Under the pieces are notes generated by a model. It saw nothing but the letters and a program-made list of their open reading frames with translations. It was not told where the DNA came from and searched no databases. A program made the position numbers and the translations under genes. A stretch of DNA of 7,822 nt, taken from positions 1-7,822 of the forward strand of contig JAGHTV010000051.1 of NCBI GenBank assembly GCA_018065165.1, read 5' to 3'. The number at the start of each line of letters is the position of its first letter. The stretch's first letter is position 1. Below, one piece after another: positions 1 through 7,257 of the stretch. The DNA comes from Candidatus Sodaliphilus fimicaballi. GTDB taxonomy: Bacteria; Bacteroidota; Bacteroidia; Bacteroidales; Muribaculaceae.

Positions 1-231
1 GCTCACAAGATGGTAACTCTGGCTCATGCACTCGACATGAAGGTTATGCTCGGCTGTATGACTGAGACTTCATGTGCCGTTACTGCTGCTGCCAACCTCG
101 CTCCCGTTGTTGACTACTGTGACCTCGACGGTAACTTGCTCATCGCTAACGACCGCTTCAGCGGTATGACTGTTGAGAACGGTAAGGTTACTCTGCACGA
201 CATTCCCGGTATCGGTATCAAGCTCCTGTAA
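1..231 (+). CDS. Dipeptide epimerase (L-Ala-D/L-Glu epimerase type), C-terminal fragment
   Basis: The reading frame is open from base 1 and ends with TAA at 229-231, so only the last 76 residues are present and the start lies outside the window. The sequence carries the end of an enolase-superfamily barrel: a GCMTETS segment near bases 52-72, an alanine-rich helix, then a DLDG motif at bases 121-132. In characterised dipeptide epimerases the Asp-X-Asp of this last motif binds the amino group of the dipeptide. The family epimerises L-Ala-D-Glu and similar dipeptides in the cytoplasm during recycling of cell-wall peptides. The tail (GKVTLHDIPGIGIKLL) is also typical. The exact substrate cannot be read from this part, and the catalytic lysines and metal ligands are outside the window. 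A hairpin follows 29 bases after the stop, so this is probably the last gene of its transcript. Confidence 0.85.
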   Translation, partial: AHKMVTLAHALDMKVMLGCMTETSCAVTAAANLAPVVDYCDLDGNLLIANDRFSGMTVENGKVTLHDIPGIGIKLL

Positions 232-260
232 TCGTTTGAAATTTATATAGTATTATACTA

Positions 261-308
261 AACCTGAGAAGGGAATTCATGTGCAATTCCCTTCTCAAGT
301 TAGTTTTG
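261..308 (+). terminator. Rho-independent-type terminator after the epimerase gene
   Basis: Bases 265-277 and 285-297 form a perfect 13-bp inverted repeat (TGAGAAGGGAATT / AATTCCCTTCTCA) around a 7-base loop. One mismatch and three more pairs extend it to 261-301. A T-rich stretch (TAGTTTTG, 301-308) follows. The hairpin lies 29 bases after the epimerase stop and 20 bases before the next start, so it most likely separates two transcripts. The T tract is short, so partial read-through is possible. Confidence 0.75.
301..308 (+). promoter_or_regulatory. Possible Bacteroidetes -7 box (TAnnTTTG)
   Basis: TAGTTTTG at 301-308 fits the Bacteroidetes -7 consensus TAnnTTTG exactly. It would start a transcript only about 6-10 bases before the ATG at 322. 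No TTTG-like -33 element is visible at the expected distance, because that place is occupied by the terminator stem. The same bases are also the T-rich tail of the hairpin, so the match may be chance. Confidence 0.25.
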
Positions 309-321
309 AATAGATATCCTT

Positions 322-1185
322 ATGAATAAGCACTTTCTTGGTTTCTTATCCATTCTTGTGTTGGGATTGATTCTCTTTGCCGGTTTGTCCTATTGGGACG
401 AGGGTATTGACTTGGGTGACCAACACATGAAAACTGCGACCTTTGCCGAGACTTTACTCACACCTCCCGATACGGCCAAGGTGACTGGCAATAATACAGT
501 TGCTCAGCAGGGTACTCAACCTGCCGATTCTGTAACCGCAACTACGGTGCAAAAGACTGCTGATGGCGAAGTTGTCTATCAGGCTGCACCCCAATATCAG
601 GATTTAGGTCAGCAACCCATGGATACTACCAGTAAGACTATCTTGTTCATAGGTGACTCTATGCTTGAGGGCCTTGGTCCTCGCTTGGCTGCCTACGCCA
701 AGGAAAATGGCCACACATTAATAAATGTGATTTGGTATAGTTCAACTACCGAGATTTGGGGCCGCACCACACGCCTGCAAGAGCGTATTCAGGAGTTCCA
801 CCCTGACTATATCTTCGTGTGCCTTGGTGCTAATGAGTTGTTTGTGAGTGATATCCAAAAGAAGCGTCAAAAGTACCTCAACAACATGCTGGCGCAAATT
901 GGCAATATTCCCTATGTTTGGATTGGTCCTCCCAACTGGAAACCCGATACTGGCATTAACGATATGCTTCAGGCTTCTTGTGCTCCTGGTAGTTTTTACT
1001 TGAGCAATGGTGAGCACTTTGATCGCTCTAAGGATGGTGCTCATCCCACCCGTGCTTCGGCTGCAGCATGGTGCGACCGTGTGTGCAAGTGGGTGATGAC
1101 TAAGGGTGCTCATCCCATCAAACTTAATCGTCCTAGTGAGTCTAAGGCTCGTTGCCGTACTATTGTTTACCAACCCGATATTTGA
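322..1185 (+). CDS. Membrane-anchored periplasmic SGNH/GDSL-type hydrolase, partner of the MBOAT acyltransferase
   Basis: A 287-residue protein. Residues 5-24 form one hydrophobic segment without a lipobox cysteine, so it is probably a signal anchor. A Thr/Gln/Ala-rich linker (about 36-104) leads to the catalytic domain. SGNH motifs are visible: GDSM at 111-114 with nucleophile Ser113, GANE at 169-172 (block III, Asn171), and DGAH at 238-241 giving the Asp238/His241 pair. The family removes or transfers acyl groups on carbohydrates and other substrates. The fold resembles DUF459- or DltD/AlgX-like periplasmic SGNH proteins, but the subfamily is not certain. The start is fixed by an in-frame TGA at 307-309; no Shine-Dalgarno sequence is seen. 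The MBOAT gene begins 6 bases after the stop, which strongly suggests a shared O-acylation job. Block III ends in Glu (GANE) where GxND is commoner. The substrate glycan is unknown. Confidence 0.85.
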   Translation: MNKHFLGFLSILVLGLILFAGLSYWDEGIDLGDQHMKTATFAETLLTPPDTAKVTGNNTVAQQGTQPADSVTATTVQKTADGEVVYQAAPQYQDLGQQPMDTTSKTILFIGDSMLEGLGPRLAAYAKENGHTLINVIWYSSTTEIWGRTTRLQERIQEFHPDYIFVCLGANELFVSDIQKKRQKYLNNMLAQIGNIPYVWIGPPNWKPDTGINDMLQASCAPGSFYLSNGEHFDRSKDGAHPTRASAAAWCDRVCKWVMTKGAHPIKLNRPSESKARCRTIVYQPDI

Positions 1186-1191
1186 TTTGCT

Positions 1192-2679
1192 ATGACACAG
1201 TTTGACTTTAGCCTTTCAACATTGTGGTATAATATTACCCAGCAATTAAGTTATACGCCTCAAGAGCCGCTGCTTTTCTCAAGTGGTCTCTTCTGGGTGC
1301 TTGCAATTGTTTTCTTCTCAATCTATGCTCTCATAAAATCTCGTCGCACAATGATGATGGTTTTTGTGGTAGCATTCAGCCTGTTGTTCTTCTATAAGTC
1401 TAGCGGATTATTCTTCCTCTTGCTTGTAGCGACATCGTTTGTCGATTGGGGGCTTGCCCGTTATATCGATAGTCACGAGAACAAAGGGGCTCGCAAGGCG
1501 GCAATGATCCTCTCACTGCTTTGCTCTGTGGGCTTGCTTGTCTATTTTAAGTATGCCAATTTTGTGTTGCTGAATCTCAATGCCATCATTGGCAATAATT
1601 TTCAGCCACTCGACATAATACTTCCTGTAGGTATCTCATTCTACACATTTCGCACAATCAGTTATGTTGTAGATGTTTACAACAAGAAAATACCTGCCAC
1701 TACCAATTTCCTAGAGTACATATTCTTCCTCTCGTTCTTCCCGTGCCTGATTGCAGGCCCCATTGTGCGTGCCGACAAGTTCATGCCTCAGTTGCGTGAG
1801 AATAAGCCTGCTAGCCGCGAGATGGTTTATGGCGGTTTGTGGATGATTCTCTTGGGTATCATTAAAAAAGCTGTTATTGCCGACTACATAGCACAGTACG
1901 TCAATATTGCCTATGGCAATCCCACAGGATATAGTGGGGTAGAGCTGCTTATGGCAATCCTAGGATATACCATGCAAATCTATTGCGACTTCTCGGGCTA
2001 TAGCGATATGGCAATAGGTATCGGTTCTATTATGGGCTTTGACTTGGGCATCAACTTTGATTTCCCATATCGCTCGCTCAATGTTACCGAGTTCTGGCGT
2101 CGTTGGCACATGTCATTGTCATTCTGGTTGCGTGACTACATCTACATTCCACTGGGAGGCAACCGTAAAGGCAAGTTCCGTCAGTATTGCAATCTCATGG
2201 CCACAATGCTTGTGGGTGGTTTGTGGCACGGCGCAGCTTGGAAATTTATTTTCTGGGGATTTGGCCATGGTGGAGCACTATGTGTTCACAAGTTGCTCAT
2301 GCCCAGACTCAAGAAGATCCCTGACAACTACTTTACTAACTTAATCTCTTGGTTGTTGACCTTTACATTTGTATCATTGTTATGGGTATTCTTCCGTGCC
2401 GACACTTTTGAAACTGCTTGGCAGGTAATCTATGGTACTGTAACTAGATTTGATCCTGCATATTTCCCTGTATTTGCTCAGGTGCGTTACACTTGGTGTG
2501 CACTCATGATTATTGTTTTCTGCATGCACTTCATACCCAAGGCATTCTATGAGATGTTGCGCCGTTGGTTCATCGACAGTTTCTGGATATTTAAGTTCTT
2601 GGTGTTCATTGCTGTCATTCAGCTCGTTATTGAGTTCTCGGCAGCCGATGTTCAACCATTTATTTATGCACAATTCTAG
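1192..2679 (+). CDS. MBOAT-family O-acyltransferase (AlgI/PatA/DltB-like)
   Basis: A 495-residue polytopic inner-membrane protein with many hydrophobic segments, for example about 31-48, 54-83, 103-124, 143-162, 172-192, 212-230, 385-401 and 464-482. Family signatures are clear: DFSGYSDMAIGIG (266-278), EFWRRWHMSLSFWLRDYIYIPLGG (300-323, conserved His306) and GGLWHGAAW (342-350) with His346, the position equivalent to the essential histidine of AlgI/DltB. The end (PFIYAQF) is typical, and the length matches AlgI-type proteins. Such enzymes take an acyl group, usually acetyl, from a cytoplasmic donor and pass it across the membrane for O-acylation of an extracellular polymer such as alginate, peptidoglycan or capsule. 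The preceding SGNH gene, 6 bases away, is the expected outer partner. The nature of the polymer is inference only; no glycan synthesis genes lie on this strand in the window. It ends with TAG. Confidence 0.93.
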   Translation: MTQFDFSLSTLWYNITQQLSYTPQEPLLFSSGLFWVLAIVFFSIYALIKSRRTMMMVFVVAFSLLFFYKSSGLFFLLLVATSFVDWGLARYIDSHENKGARKAAMILSLLCSVGLLVYFKYANFVLLNLNAIIGNNFQPLDIILPVGISFYTFRTISYVVDVYNKKIPATTNFLEYIFFLSFFPCLIAGPIVRADKFMPQLRENKPASREMVYGGLWMILLGIIKKAVIADYIAQYVNIAYGNPTGYSGVELLMAILGYTMQIYCDFSGYSDMAIGIGSIMGFDLGINFDFPYRSLNVTEFWRRWHMSLSFWLRDYIYIPLGGNRKGKFRQYCNLMATMLVGGLWHGAAWKFIFWGFGHGGALCVHKLLMPRLKKIPDNYFTNLISWLLTFTFVSLLWVFFRADTFETAWQVIYGTVTRFDPAYFPVFAQVRYTWCALMIIVFCMHFIPKAFYEMLRRWFIDSFWIFKFLVFIAVIQLVIEFSAADVQPFIYAQF

Positions 2680-2735
2680 GCTAAAATATTAAGGCTTCAT
2701 TATTTAGATATTAACATACTTATCATAAAACTAAT

Positions 2736-3836
2736 ATGAATAACATAACTAAAATCGTGCTTACTGGCGGTCCATGTGCAGGTAAGACTACTGCGTTGGT
2801 TAAGATTAACGAGCACTTTAGCAAACATGGTTACAAGGTTTTCACTGTCCCCGAGGTTCCCACAATGGTAACACAAACGGGCTGGAACTACCTGACCGAC
2901 AATAAGGATTTCTATAAAGAGGGAGAGAAGGTAATTCTCGAGTTGCAGCTTGCTCTTGAGGAAAAGATGACACGCATTGCCGAGACTTGCACCGAGCCTT
3001 GTGTAATTGTGTGCGACCGTGGTGCTATGGACATCTCGGTTTATATTTCTCCTGAGATGTGGGAGGAGCTTACAGCTTCTTGCGGCACATCGACCAAGGA
3101 GTTGCGTGGCACCCACTACGACGCTGTCCTTCACCTTGTTTCGGCCGCCGATGGTGCCGAGCAATTCTATACTACTGCCAACAATGCACAACGCTATGAG
3201 CAAGCCGATGAGGCTGGACTTGCAATTGCTCGCTCGCTCGACAAGAAGATTATCCAAGCATGGACTGGTCATCACCACCTGCGTGTAATCAACAACAGCG
3301 AGGACTTTGAACGTAAGATGCAGCGTGTTATCAAGGAGATTAGCAAGGTTTTAGGTTTGCCATTGCCCATCGAGGAGGAGCGCAAGTATATCGTTGAAGT
3401 TACAGGTGAGTTGCCCGAGTGCATGGAGAGCGAGATTTCTCAAACCTACCTTGTTGCCGAGCCTGGTTGCGAGGTGCGCCTGCGTCATCGTGTGACCAAT
3501 GGTGTTGTGACAAACATTCACACTACTCGTCGCAAAATCTCTGACAAAGAGGAACTTGTTACTGAACGCCATGTGACCAACAATCTGTATGAGTCAATGC
3601 TGCAGCAGGCCGATCCTTATCGCCAAACTGTTGTTAAGACTCGCAAGTCTTTCAACTGTAAAGGTCAGTTCTTTGAACTCGATACATATAAATCACCTGT
3701 CAATGATTTGGTGATTTTAGAGACAAAGGGTATCACCAGTCACAACGACCTCAAGTTGCCACCATTCTTGCGCATTGTAAAGGATATCACAGGTAATACC
3801 GACTATTTCAATATTAACTTGGCTCTCAAGAAGTAA
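2736..3836 (+). CDS. P-loop NTPase (AAA_28-like) fused to a CYTH domain, TTD14-like
   Basis: A 366-residue protein with no signal peptide or membrane segment, so cytoplasmic. Residues 1-205 are a P-loop NTPase: Walker A GGPCAGKTT (11-19, Lys17, Thr18) and a Walker B-like VIVCDRG (90-96, Asp94), as in AAA_28/NadR-kinase-like families. Residues 213-366 look like a CYTH (triphosphate tunnel) domain: ExExK at 213-217 (Glu213, Glu215, Lys217), RLR at 248-250, RRK at 265-267, KTRK at 301-304, ELD at 314-316 and LETK at 328-331. All the alternating acidic and basic residues expected to hold a triphosphate and metal appear present. CYTH enzymes act on organic or inorganic triphosphates. The two-domain layout is that of TTD14-like proteins, known in Drosophila as a GTP- and phospholipid-binding protein. 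The bacterial substrate is unknown to me. The gene follows MBOAT after a 56-base AT-rich gap without a recognisable promoter. Confidence 0.82.
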   Translation: MNNITKIVLTGGPCAGKTTALVKINEHFSKHGYKVFTVPEVPTMVTQTGWNYLTDNKDFYKEGEKVILELQLALEEKMTRIAETCTEPCVIVCDRGAMDISVYISPEMWEELTASCGTSTKELRGTHYDAVLHLVSAADGAEQFYTTANNAQRYEQADEAGLAIARSLDKKIIQAWTGHHHLRVINNSEDFERKMQRVIKEISKVLGLPLPIEEERKYIVEVTGELPECMESEISQTYLVAEPGCEVRLRHRVTNGVVTNIHTTRRKISDKEELVTERHVTNNLYESMLQQADPYRQTVVKTRKSFNCKGQFFELDTYKSPVNDLVILETKGITSHNDLKLPPFLRIVKDITGNTDYFNINLALKK

Positions 3837-3842
3837 CAGTTT

Positions 3843-4532
3843 ATGTCAAGGTGCGTTTCTCTATTGGTTTTGTGTGTTTTGACGGTGGTCAATGCTTTTG
3901 CATCAGCTCCTGCCGACACGCTTGCATTCTTCAATTTGAATCATTTTGGCGGTTGGACTTATAGCCGTCCTGATTTCGAACTGAATCGTGACAATATAAG
4001 TCATTTGCGCATTCGCCTGTATAAGTCTTCGTCGGGTGTCGACCACACGCTCACTTCACCCATGCTGTCATGCAAGGGGCGTGACTCGATTTTTGTAACG
4101 GTTGATTATGTTACCGACCTGCCCAACTATGTTGCCTCAAAGTTGCCATTAACCTTTACTTTGATAGACGAGGACTCGACAGTTGTTGCCCAGTCGGTTG
4201 TTCAGGCAAAACCTTCACTAGTTGAACAGACCGTTGAGGCCCGCATTTGCCTGCCGCTTGGTGTAGACAAACTATCGCTAAATCTTGCTGCCCTCAAGGC
4301 CGATGCCAATAATAATGGAGCAATTCGCTCGGTTGCTGTAACTGCCTGTTCTATAGATATGAAAGGCGACATTAATGGCGATGGTGCAGTGGATATAGCC
4401 GATGTTAACGCCGTCATAAACCTGATATTGTCCAGAGGTTACTTGCCCAGGGCCGATGTTAACGGCGATGGAACAATAGACATCGCCGATGTAAATGCAA
4501 TAATCAATATAATCTTGCACTTACAAGCATAA
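3843..4532 (+). CDS. Secreted dockerin type I repeat protein
   Basis: A 229-residue protein. Residues 1-20 form a signal peptide (Arg3, hydrophobic 4-16, AFA at 18-20 before the likely cleavage site; ASA at 20-22 is an alternative), so it is exported. Residues about 25-172 are rich in beta-strand-like alternation and could be a jelly-roll or carbohydrate-binding-like domain, but I recognise no named family. Residues 174-226 hold two dockerin repeats with calcium loops: D176-N178-D180-D184-D187 and D205-N207-D209-D213-D216, 29 residues apart. Clostridial dockerins bind cohesins; Bacteroidales carry many dockerin proteins without a known partner, so the binding target here is open. The start is 6 bases after the NTPase-CYTH stop in the same frame, with no Shine-Dalgarno sequence, which implies co-transcription. 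A terminator follows 9 bases after the stop. Confidence 0.8.
   Translation: MSRCVSLLVLCVLTVVNAFASAPADTLAFFNLNHFGGWTYSRPDFELNRDNISHLRIRLYKSSSGVDHTLTSPMLSCKGRDSIFVTVDYVTDLPNYVASKLPLTFTLIDEDSTVVAQSVVQAKPSLVEQTVEARICLPLGVDKLSLNLAALKADANNNGAIRSVAVTACSIDMKGDINGDGAVDIADVNAVINLILSRGYLPRADVNGDGTIDIADVNAIINIILHLQA
4368..4517 (+). repeat. Two dockerin-type calcium-loop repeats within the coding sequence
   Basis: Bases 4368-4430 and 4455-4517 encode two 21-residue units (D176-L196 and D205-L225) offset by 87 bases. Sixteen of 21 residues agree, and all differences but one (Ala/Thr) are swaps among Ile, Val and Leu. The DNA has diverged at third positions, so this is an old protein-level duplication kept by selection, not a recent DNA repeat. 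Confidence 0.85.
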
Positions 4533-4541
4533 CATATAGAA

Positions 4542-4580
4542 AATAACCGATACTCATTTGCTGGGTATCGGTTATTGTTT
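4542..4580. terminator. Bidirectional terminator between the dockerin gene and clpB
   Basis: Bases 4542-4553 pair perfectly with 4565-4576 (AATAACCGATAC / GTATCGGTTATT), and T-G and C-G pairs extend the stem toward a 7-base loop at 4556-4562. On the + strand GTTTTAT follows; on the minus strand the stem ends in TTATTTTCTATATG, also T-rich. The hairpin sits between stops that face each other, at 4532 (+) and 4583 (minus), so it can end both transcripts. Confidence 0.85.
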
Positions 4581-4582
4581 TA

Positions 4583-7171
4583 TCAGTTGCTGAATGTCAG
4601 TTTCTCACTATCAGCATCAATCGTTATGGGATTGTCTCTATTTACCTTCATTGCAATTATGTCTTGACTCAAACGATTCAAGATCAGGTTCTGTATAGCC
4701 CTCTTTACTGGGCGAGCACCAAACTCGGGGTCAAAGCCTGCTTGTGCAATAAACTTGACTGCCGCATCGGTAAAGTTGAGTGTGATGCCATTGTGTGCCA
4801 GCATCTTGGCAACGCCATTCAACTGCATGCCCACAATCTGCTCTATCTGTTGCTGGTCAAGAGGGGTGAACATCATTATCTCATCAATACGGTTGAGGAA
4901 CTCGGGTCTGATGTTGTGACGCAACATGTCGAGTACATCAGTACGGGTTTGCTCAATGATTGCCTCACGATTGTCATCGTTCAGTTTCTCAAACTGTTCG
5001 CGTATGTGAGCCGATCCCATATTGCTGGTCATGATGATTATGGTGTTCTTGAAGTTGACGGTGCGTCCCTTGTTGTCGGTAAGTCGCCCGTCATCAAGCA
5101 CTTGTAGCAATACATTAAATACTTCGGGGTGAGCCTTTTCTATTTCGTCAAAGAGTACTACGCTATATGGTTTGCGACGCACTGCCTCGGGCAACTGGCC
5201 TCCTTCGTCATAACCTACATAGCCCGGAGGCGAACCTATGAGTCGCGTAACCGAGAATTTCTCTTGATACTCGCTCATATCGATGCGTGTCATCATGTTC
5301 TCGTCGTTAAACATATAGTCGGCAAGTGCCTTTGCAAGTTCGGTCTTTCCCACACCTGTGGTTCCGAGGAATATGAACGAACCTATGGGGCGGCGAGGGT
5401 CGTTAAGGCCTGCACGGCTACGACGCACGGCGTGCGAGATTGCAGTAATTGCTTCGTCTTGTCCCACAACACGCTTGTGCAGTTCTTCCTCGAGGTGAAG
5501 CAACTTCTCCTTCTCGCTTTGCAACATCTTTGTTACAGGGATGCCTGTCCAGCGTGATACAACATAGGCAATGTCGTCGCTGTCAACTTCCTCCTTGATG
5601 AGGGCCTTGTCGCCTTGCATCTGGTGGAGTTTCTCCTGCAGCATCATGTTTTCGTCTTGCTTGCCCTTGATGCTTGAGTAGCGTATCTCGGCCACGCGGG
5701 CATAGTCGCCATTGTGCTCGGCACGCTCGGCCTCAAAGCCCAGTTGCTCTATGTCTATTTTGTTTTGCTGTATACGATTGATAATCTCCTTCTCGCTTCT
5801 CCACTTGGCATTATACTCGCTCTCGTTCTCACGCAGTTGTGCAATGGTAGCGTCAAGCTCGGCAATGCGTTGTGTGTCTCCGTCACGCTTAATTGCCTCA
5901 CGCTCAATCTCTAGTTGAGCAATCTTGCGAGAGATTTCGTCAAGTCCCTCGGGCACCGAGTCCATCTCAATACGCAACTTTGCTGCAGCTTCATCTACCA
6001 GGTCAATTGCCTTGTCGGGCAAGAAACGGTCACTAATGTATCGTTGACTCAGCTCAACAGCTGCAATGATTGCGTCGTCCTTGATGCGCACCTTGTGGTG
6101 ATTTTCATATCTCTCCTTCAATCCTCGCATGATGGCGATAGCGCTTTCCTCGTCGGGCTCGTCAACCATTACTATCTGGAAACGACGCTCCAGTGCCTTG
6201 TCTTGCTCAAAGTACTTCTGATACTCGTTGAGCGTAGTAGCACCTATGCTACGCAAGTCGCCACGAGCCAGAGCTGGCTTTAGTATGTTAGCGGCATCCA
6301 TTGCTCCGCTGCTCTTGCCGGCACCCACCAGAGTGTGAATCTCGTCAATGAACAGTATGATATCGCCTTCGGCTTGAGTTACCTCGTTGACCACAGCCTT
6401 GAGTCGCTCTTCAAATTCGCCCTGATACTTTGCTCCAGCAATGAGTGCTCCCATATCAAGCGAGTATATCTGCTTGTGCTTGAGGTTCTCGGGTACATCG
6501 CCACGCACAATGCGCTGTGCAAGTCCTTCGACTATTGCAGTCTTGCCTGTGCCAGGCTCGCCTATGAGGATGGGGTTGTTCTTGGTGCGACGGCTCAATA
6601 TCTGCAACACGCGGCGTATCTCATCGTCACGGCCTATGACCGGATCGAGTTTGCCTTGCTGGGCACGGTCGTTGAGGTTGATGGCATATTTCTCCAGTGA
6701 ATTGTATTGGTCCTCGGCCCCTTGTGCAGTTGCCTTCTTGCCTTTACGCAGTTCGTCGATTGCTGCTTGCAATTCGTTTTGGGTTATACCGGCTTCCTTG
6801 AGTGCTGTAGATGCTGGCGATGAAACCTTGAATAGTGCCAGCATTAGTGCTTCGATGGTAACATATTGGTCGCCATTTTTCTGGGCCGTTTTTGACGCTT
6901 CATCCAGTACCTTACTACTGTCGTTGCTCAGGTAAGATTCTCCGCCAGTCACTTGAGGCAGGCGTGCAATGGCTGTCTCAATGCTTCTCTCAACTTGAGC
7001 AATGGGGGTGTCAAGTTTCTGGAAGATAAACTTGACTACGGCATCGTTACCTGTGACCAGGGCCTTGAGGATGTGTTCGGGCTCAATGGTTTGGTTCCCG
7101 TGTGTGCGTGCTATCTCAACAGCTCGTTGGATAGCTTCTTGACTCTTGATTGTAAAGTTGTTGAAATTCAT
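4583..7171 (-). CDS. clpB: ATP-dependent disaggregase/chaperone ClpB
   Basis: An 862-residue Hsp100 protein, close to the 857 of E. coli ClpB, apparently full length. In order: Clp N domain (about 1-145); first AAA+ domain with Walker A GEPGTGKT (204-211, Lys210), pore-loop Tyr249, Walker B ending Asp276-Glu277 and arginine fingers Arg329/Arg330; a long coiled-coil middle domain (about 405-530), which separates ClpB from ClpA/ClpC; second AAA+ domain with Walker A GTTGVGKT (603-610, Lys609), pore-loop Tyr651, Walker B Asp675-Glu676, and sensor-2 GAR (818-820). The protein works in the cytoplasm as a hexamer with DnaK/DnaJ/GrpE to pull proteins out of aggregates. No ClpP-binding loop is evident. 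Start at 7171: an AAAGGA-type ribosome site lies 8 bases upstream. It is transcribed toward the dockerin operon and ends at the shared hairpin. Stop TGA at 4585-4583. Confidence 0.97.
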   Translation of the reverse strand: MNFNNFTIKSQEAIQRAVEIARTHGNQTIEPEHILKALVTGNDAVVKFIFQKLDTPIAQVERSIETAIARLPQVTGGESYLSNDSSKVLDEASKTAQKNGDQYVTIEALMLALFKVSSPASTALKEAGITQNELQAAIDELRKGKKATAQGAEDQYNSLEKYAINLNDRAQQGKLDPVIGRDDEIRRVLQILSRRTKNNPILIGEPGTGKTAIVEGLAQRIVRGDVPENLKHKQIYSLDMGALIAGAKYQGEFEERLKAVVNEVTQAEGDIILFIDEIHTLVGAGKSSGAMDAANILKPALARGDLRSIGATTLNEYQKYFEQDKALERRFQIVMVDEPDEESAIAIMRGLKERYENHHKVRIKDDAIIAAVELSQRYISDRFLPDKAIDLVDEAAAKLRIEMDSVPEGLDEISRKIAQLEIEREAIKRDGDTQRIAELDATIAQLRENESEYNAKWRSEKEIINRIQQNKIDIEQLGFEAERAEHNGDYARVAEIRYSSIKGKQDENMMLQEKLHQMQGDKALIKEEVDSDDIAYVVSRWTGIPVTKMLQSEKEKLLHLEEELHKRVVGQDEAITAISHAVRRSRAGLNDPRRPIGSFIFLGTTGVGKTELAKALADYMFNDENMMTRIDMSEYQEKFSVTRLIGSPPGYVGYDEGGQLPEAVRRKPYSVVLFDEIEKAHPEVFNVLLQVLDDGRLTDNKGRTVNFKNTIIIMTSNMGSAHIREQFEKLNDDNREAIIEQTRTDVLDMLRHNIRPEFLNRIDEIMMFTPLDQQQIEQIVGMQLNGVAKMLAHNGITLNFTDAAVKFIAQAGFDPEFGARPVKRAIQNLILNRLSQDIIAMKVNRDNPITIDADSEKLTFSN

Positions 7172-7179
7172 GTGTATTA

Positions 7180-7186
7180 TCCTTTC
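7180..7186 (-). promoter_or_regulatory. Shine-Dalgarno-like site of clpB
   Basis: On the minus strand GAAAGGA (7186-7180) stands 8 bases before the clpB ATG. It supports the chosen start. It is notable because none of the four + strand starts in this window has such a site, in keeping with the usual Bacteroidota habit of weak Shine-Dalgarno use. Confidence 0.55.
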
Positions 7187-7219
7187 GTTTGTTGTTCACT
7201 GCAATACAACTCACATTCC

Positions 7220-7257
7220 TAAGGCTAAATGCATGACTATCACTGACAAAGTGGCAC
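7220..7257 (-). promoter_or_regulatory. clpB: Candidate clpB promoter with an overlapping repeated motif
   Basis: On the minus strand a TTTG (7250-7247) is followed after 19 bases by TAGCCTTA (7227-7220). This fits the Bacteroidetes -33 element and spacing, and four of six fixed positions of the -7 box TAnnTTTG. Transcription would start near 7213, leaving a leader of about 40 bases. The -33 region lies inside GTGCCACTTTGTCAGTG (7257-7241), which contains a loose repeat TGCCActt/TGTCAgtg and a short CACT...AGTG inverted repeat. A stress regulator or alternative sigma factor could act here, but that is inference. Confidence 0.35.

Noticed and set aside
742..1173. 143-residue open frame on the minus strand inside the SGNH gene.
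   Set aside because: It lies wholly antisense to a gene with clear catalytic motifs and shows no family features of its own.
1183..1185. TGA between SGNH and MBOAT as a possible selenocysteine codon or frame-internal stop in one fused gene.
   Set aside because: Each product is complete with its own family boundaries, a good ATG follows at once, and no selenocysteine-type hairpin is seen after the TGA.
2680..2735. Possible promoter or control site in the 56-base gap before the NTPase-CYTH gene, including two ATATTAA repeats.
   Set aside because: No TTTG or TAnnTTTG element is found, and 7-base repeats are expected by chance in such AT-rich DNA.
2700..3278. 192-residue open frame on the minus strand opposite the NTPase-CYTH gene.
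   Set aside because: The + strand frame carries Walker and CYTH motifs; the antisense product has no recognisable domain.
4278..4520. 80-residue minus-strand open frame over the dockerin repeats.
   Set aside because: Its apparent internal repetition is just the complement of the duplicated calcium-loop codons.
4664..7222. Several open frames of 66-164 residues on the + strand across clpB.
   Set aside because: All are antisense or out-of-frame shadows of the clpB codons. The one at 6953-7222 also runs into the clpB leader, but it has no domain or start signal.
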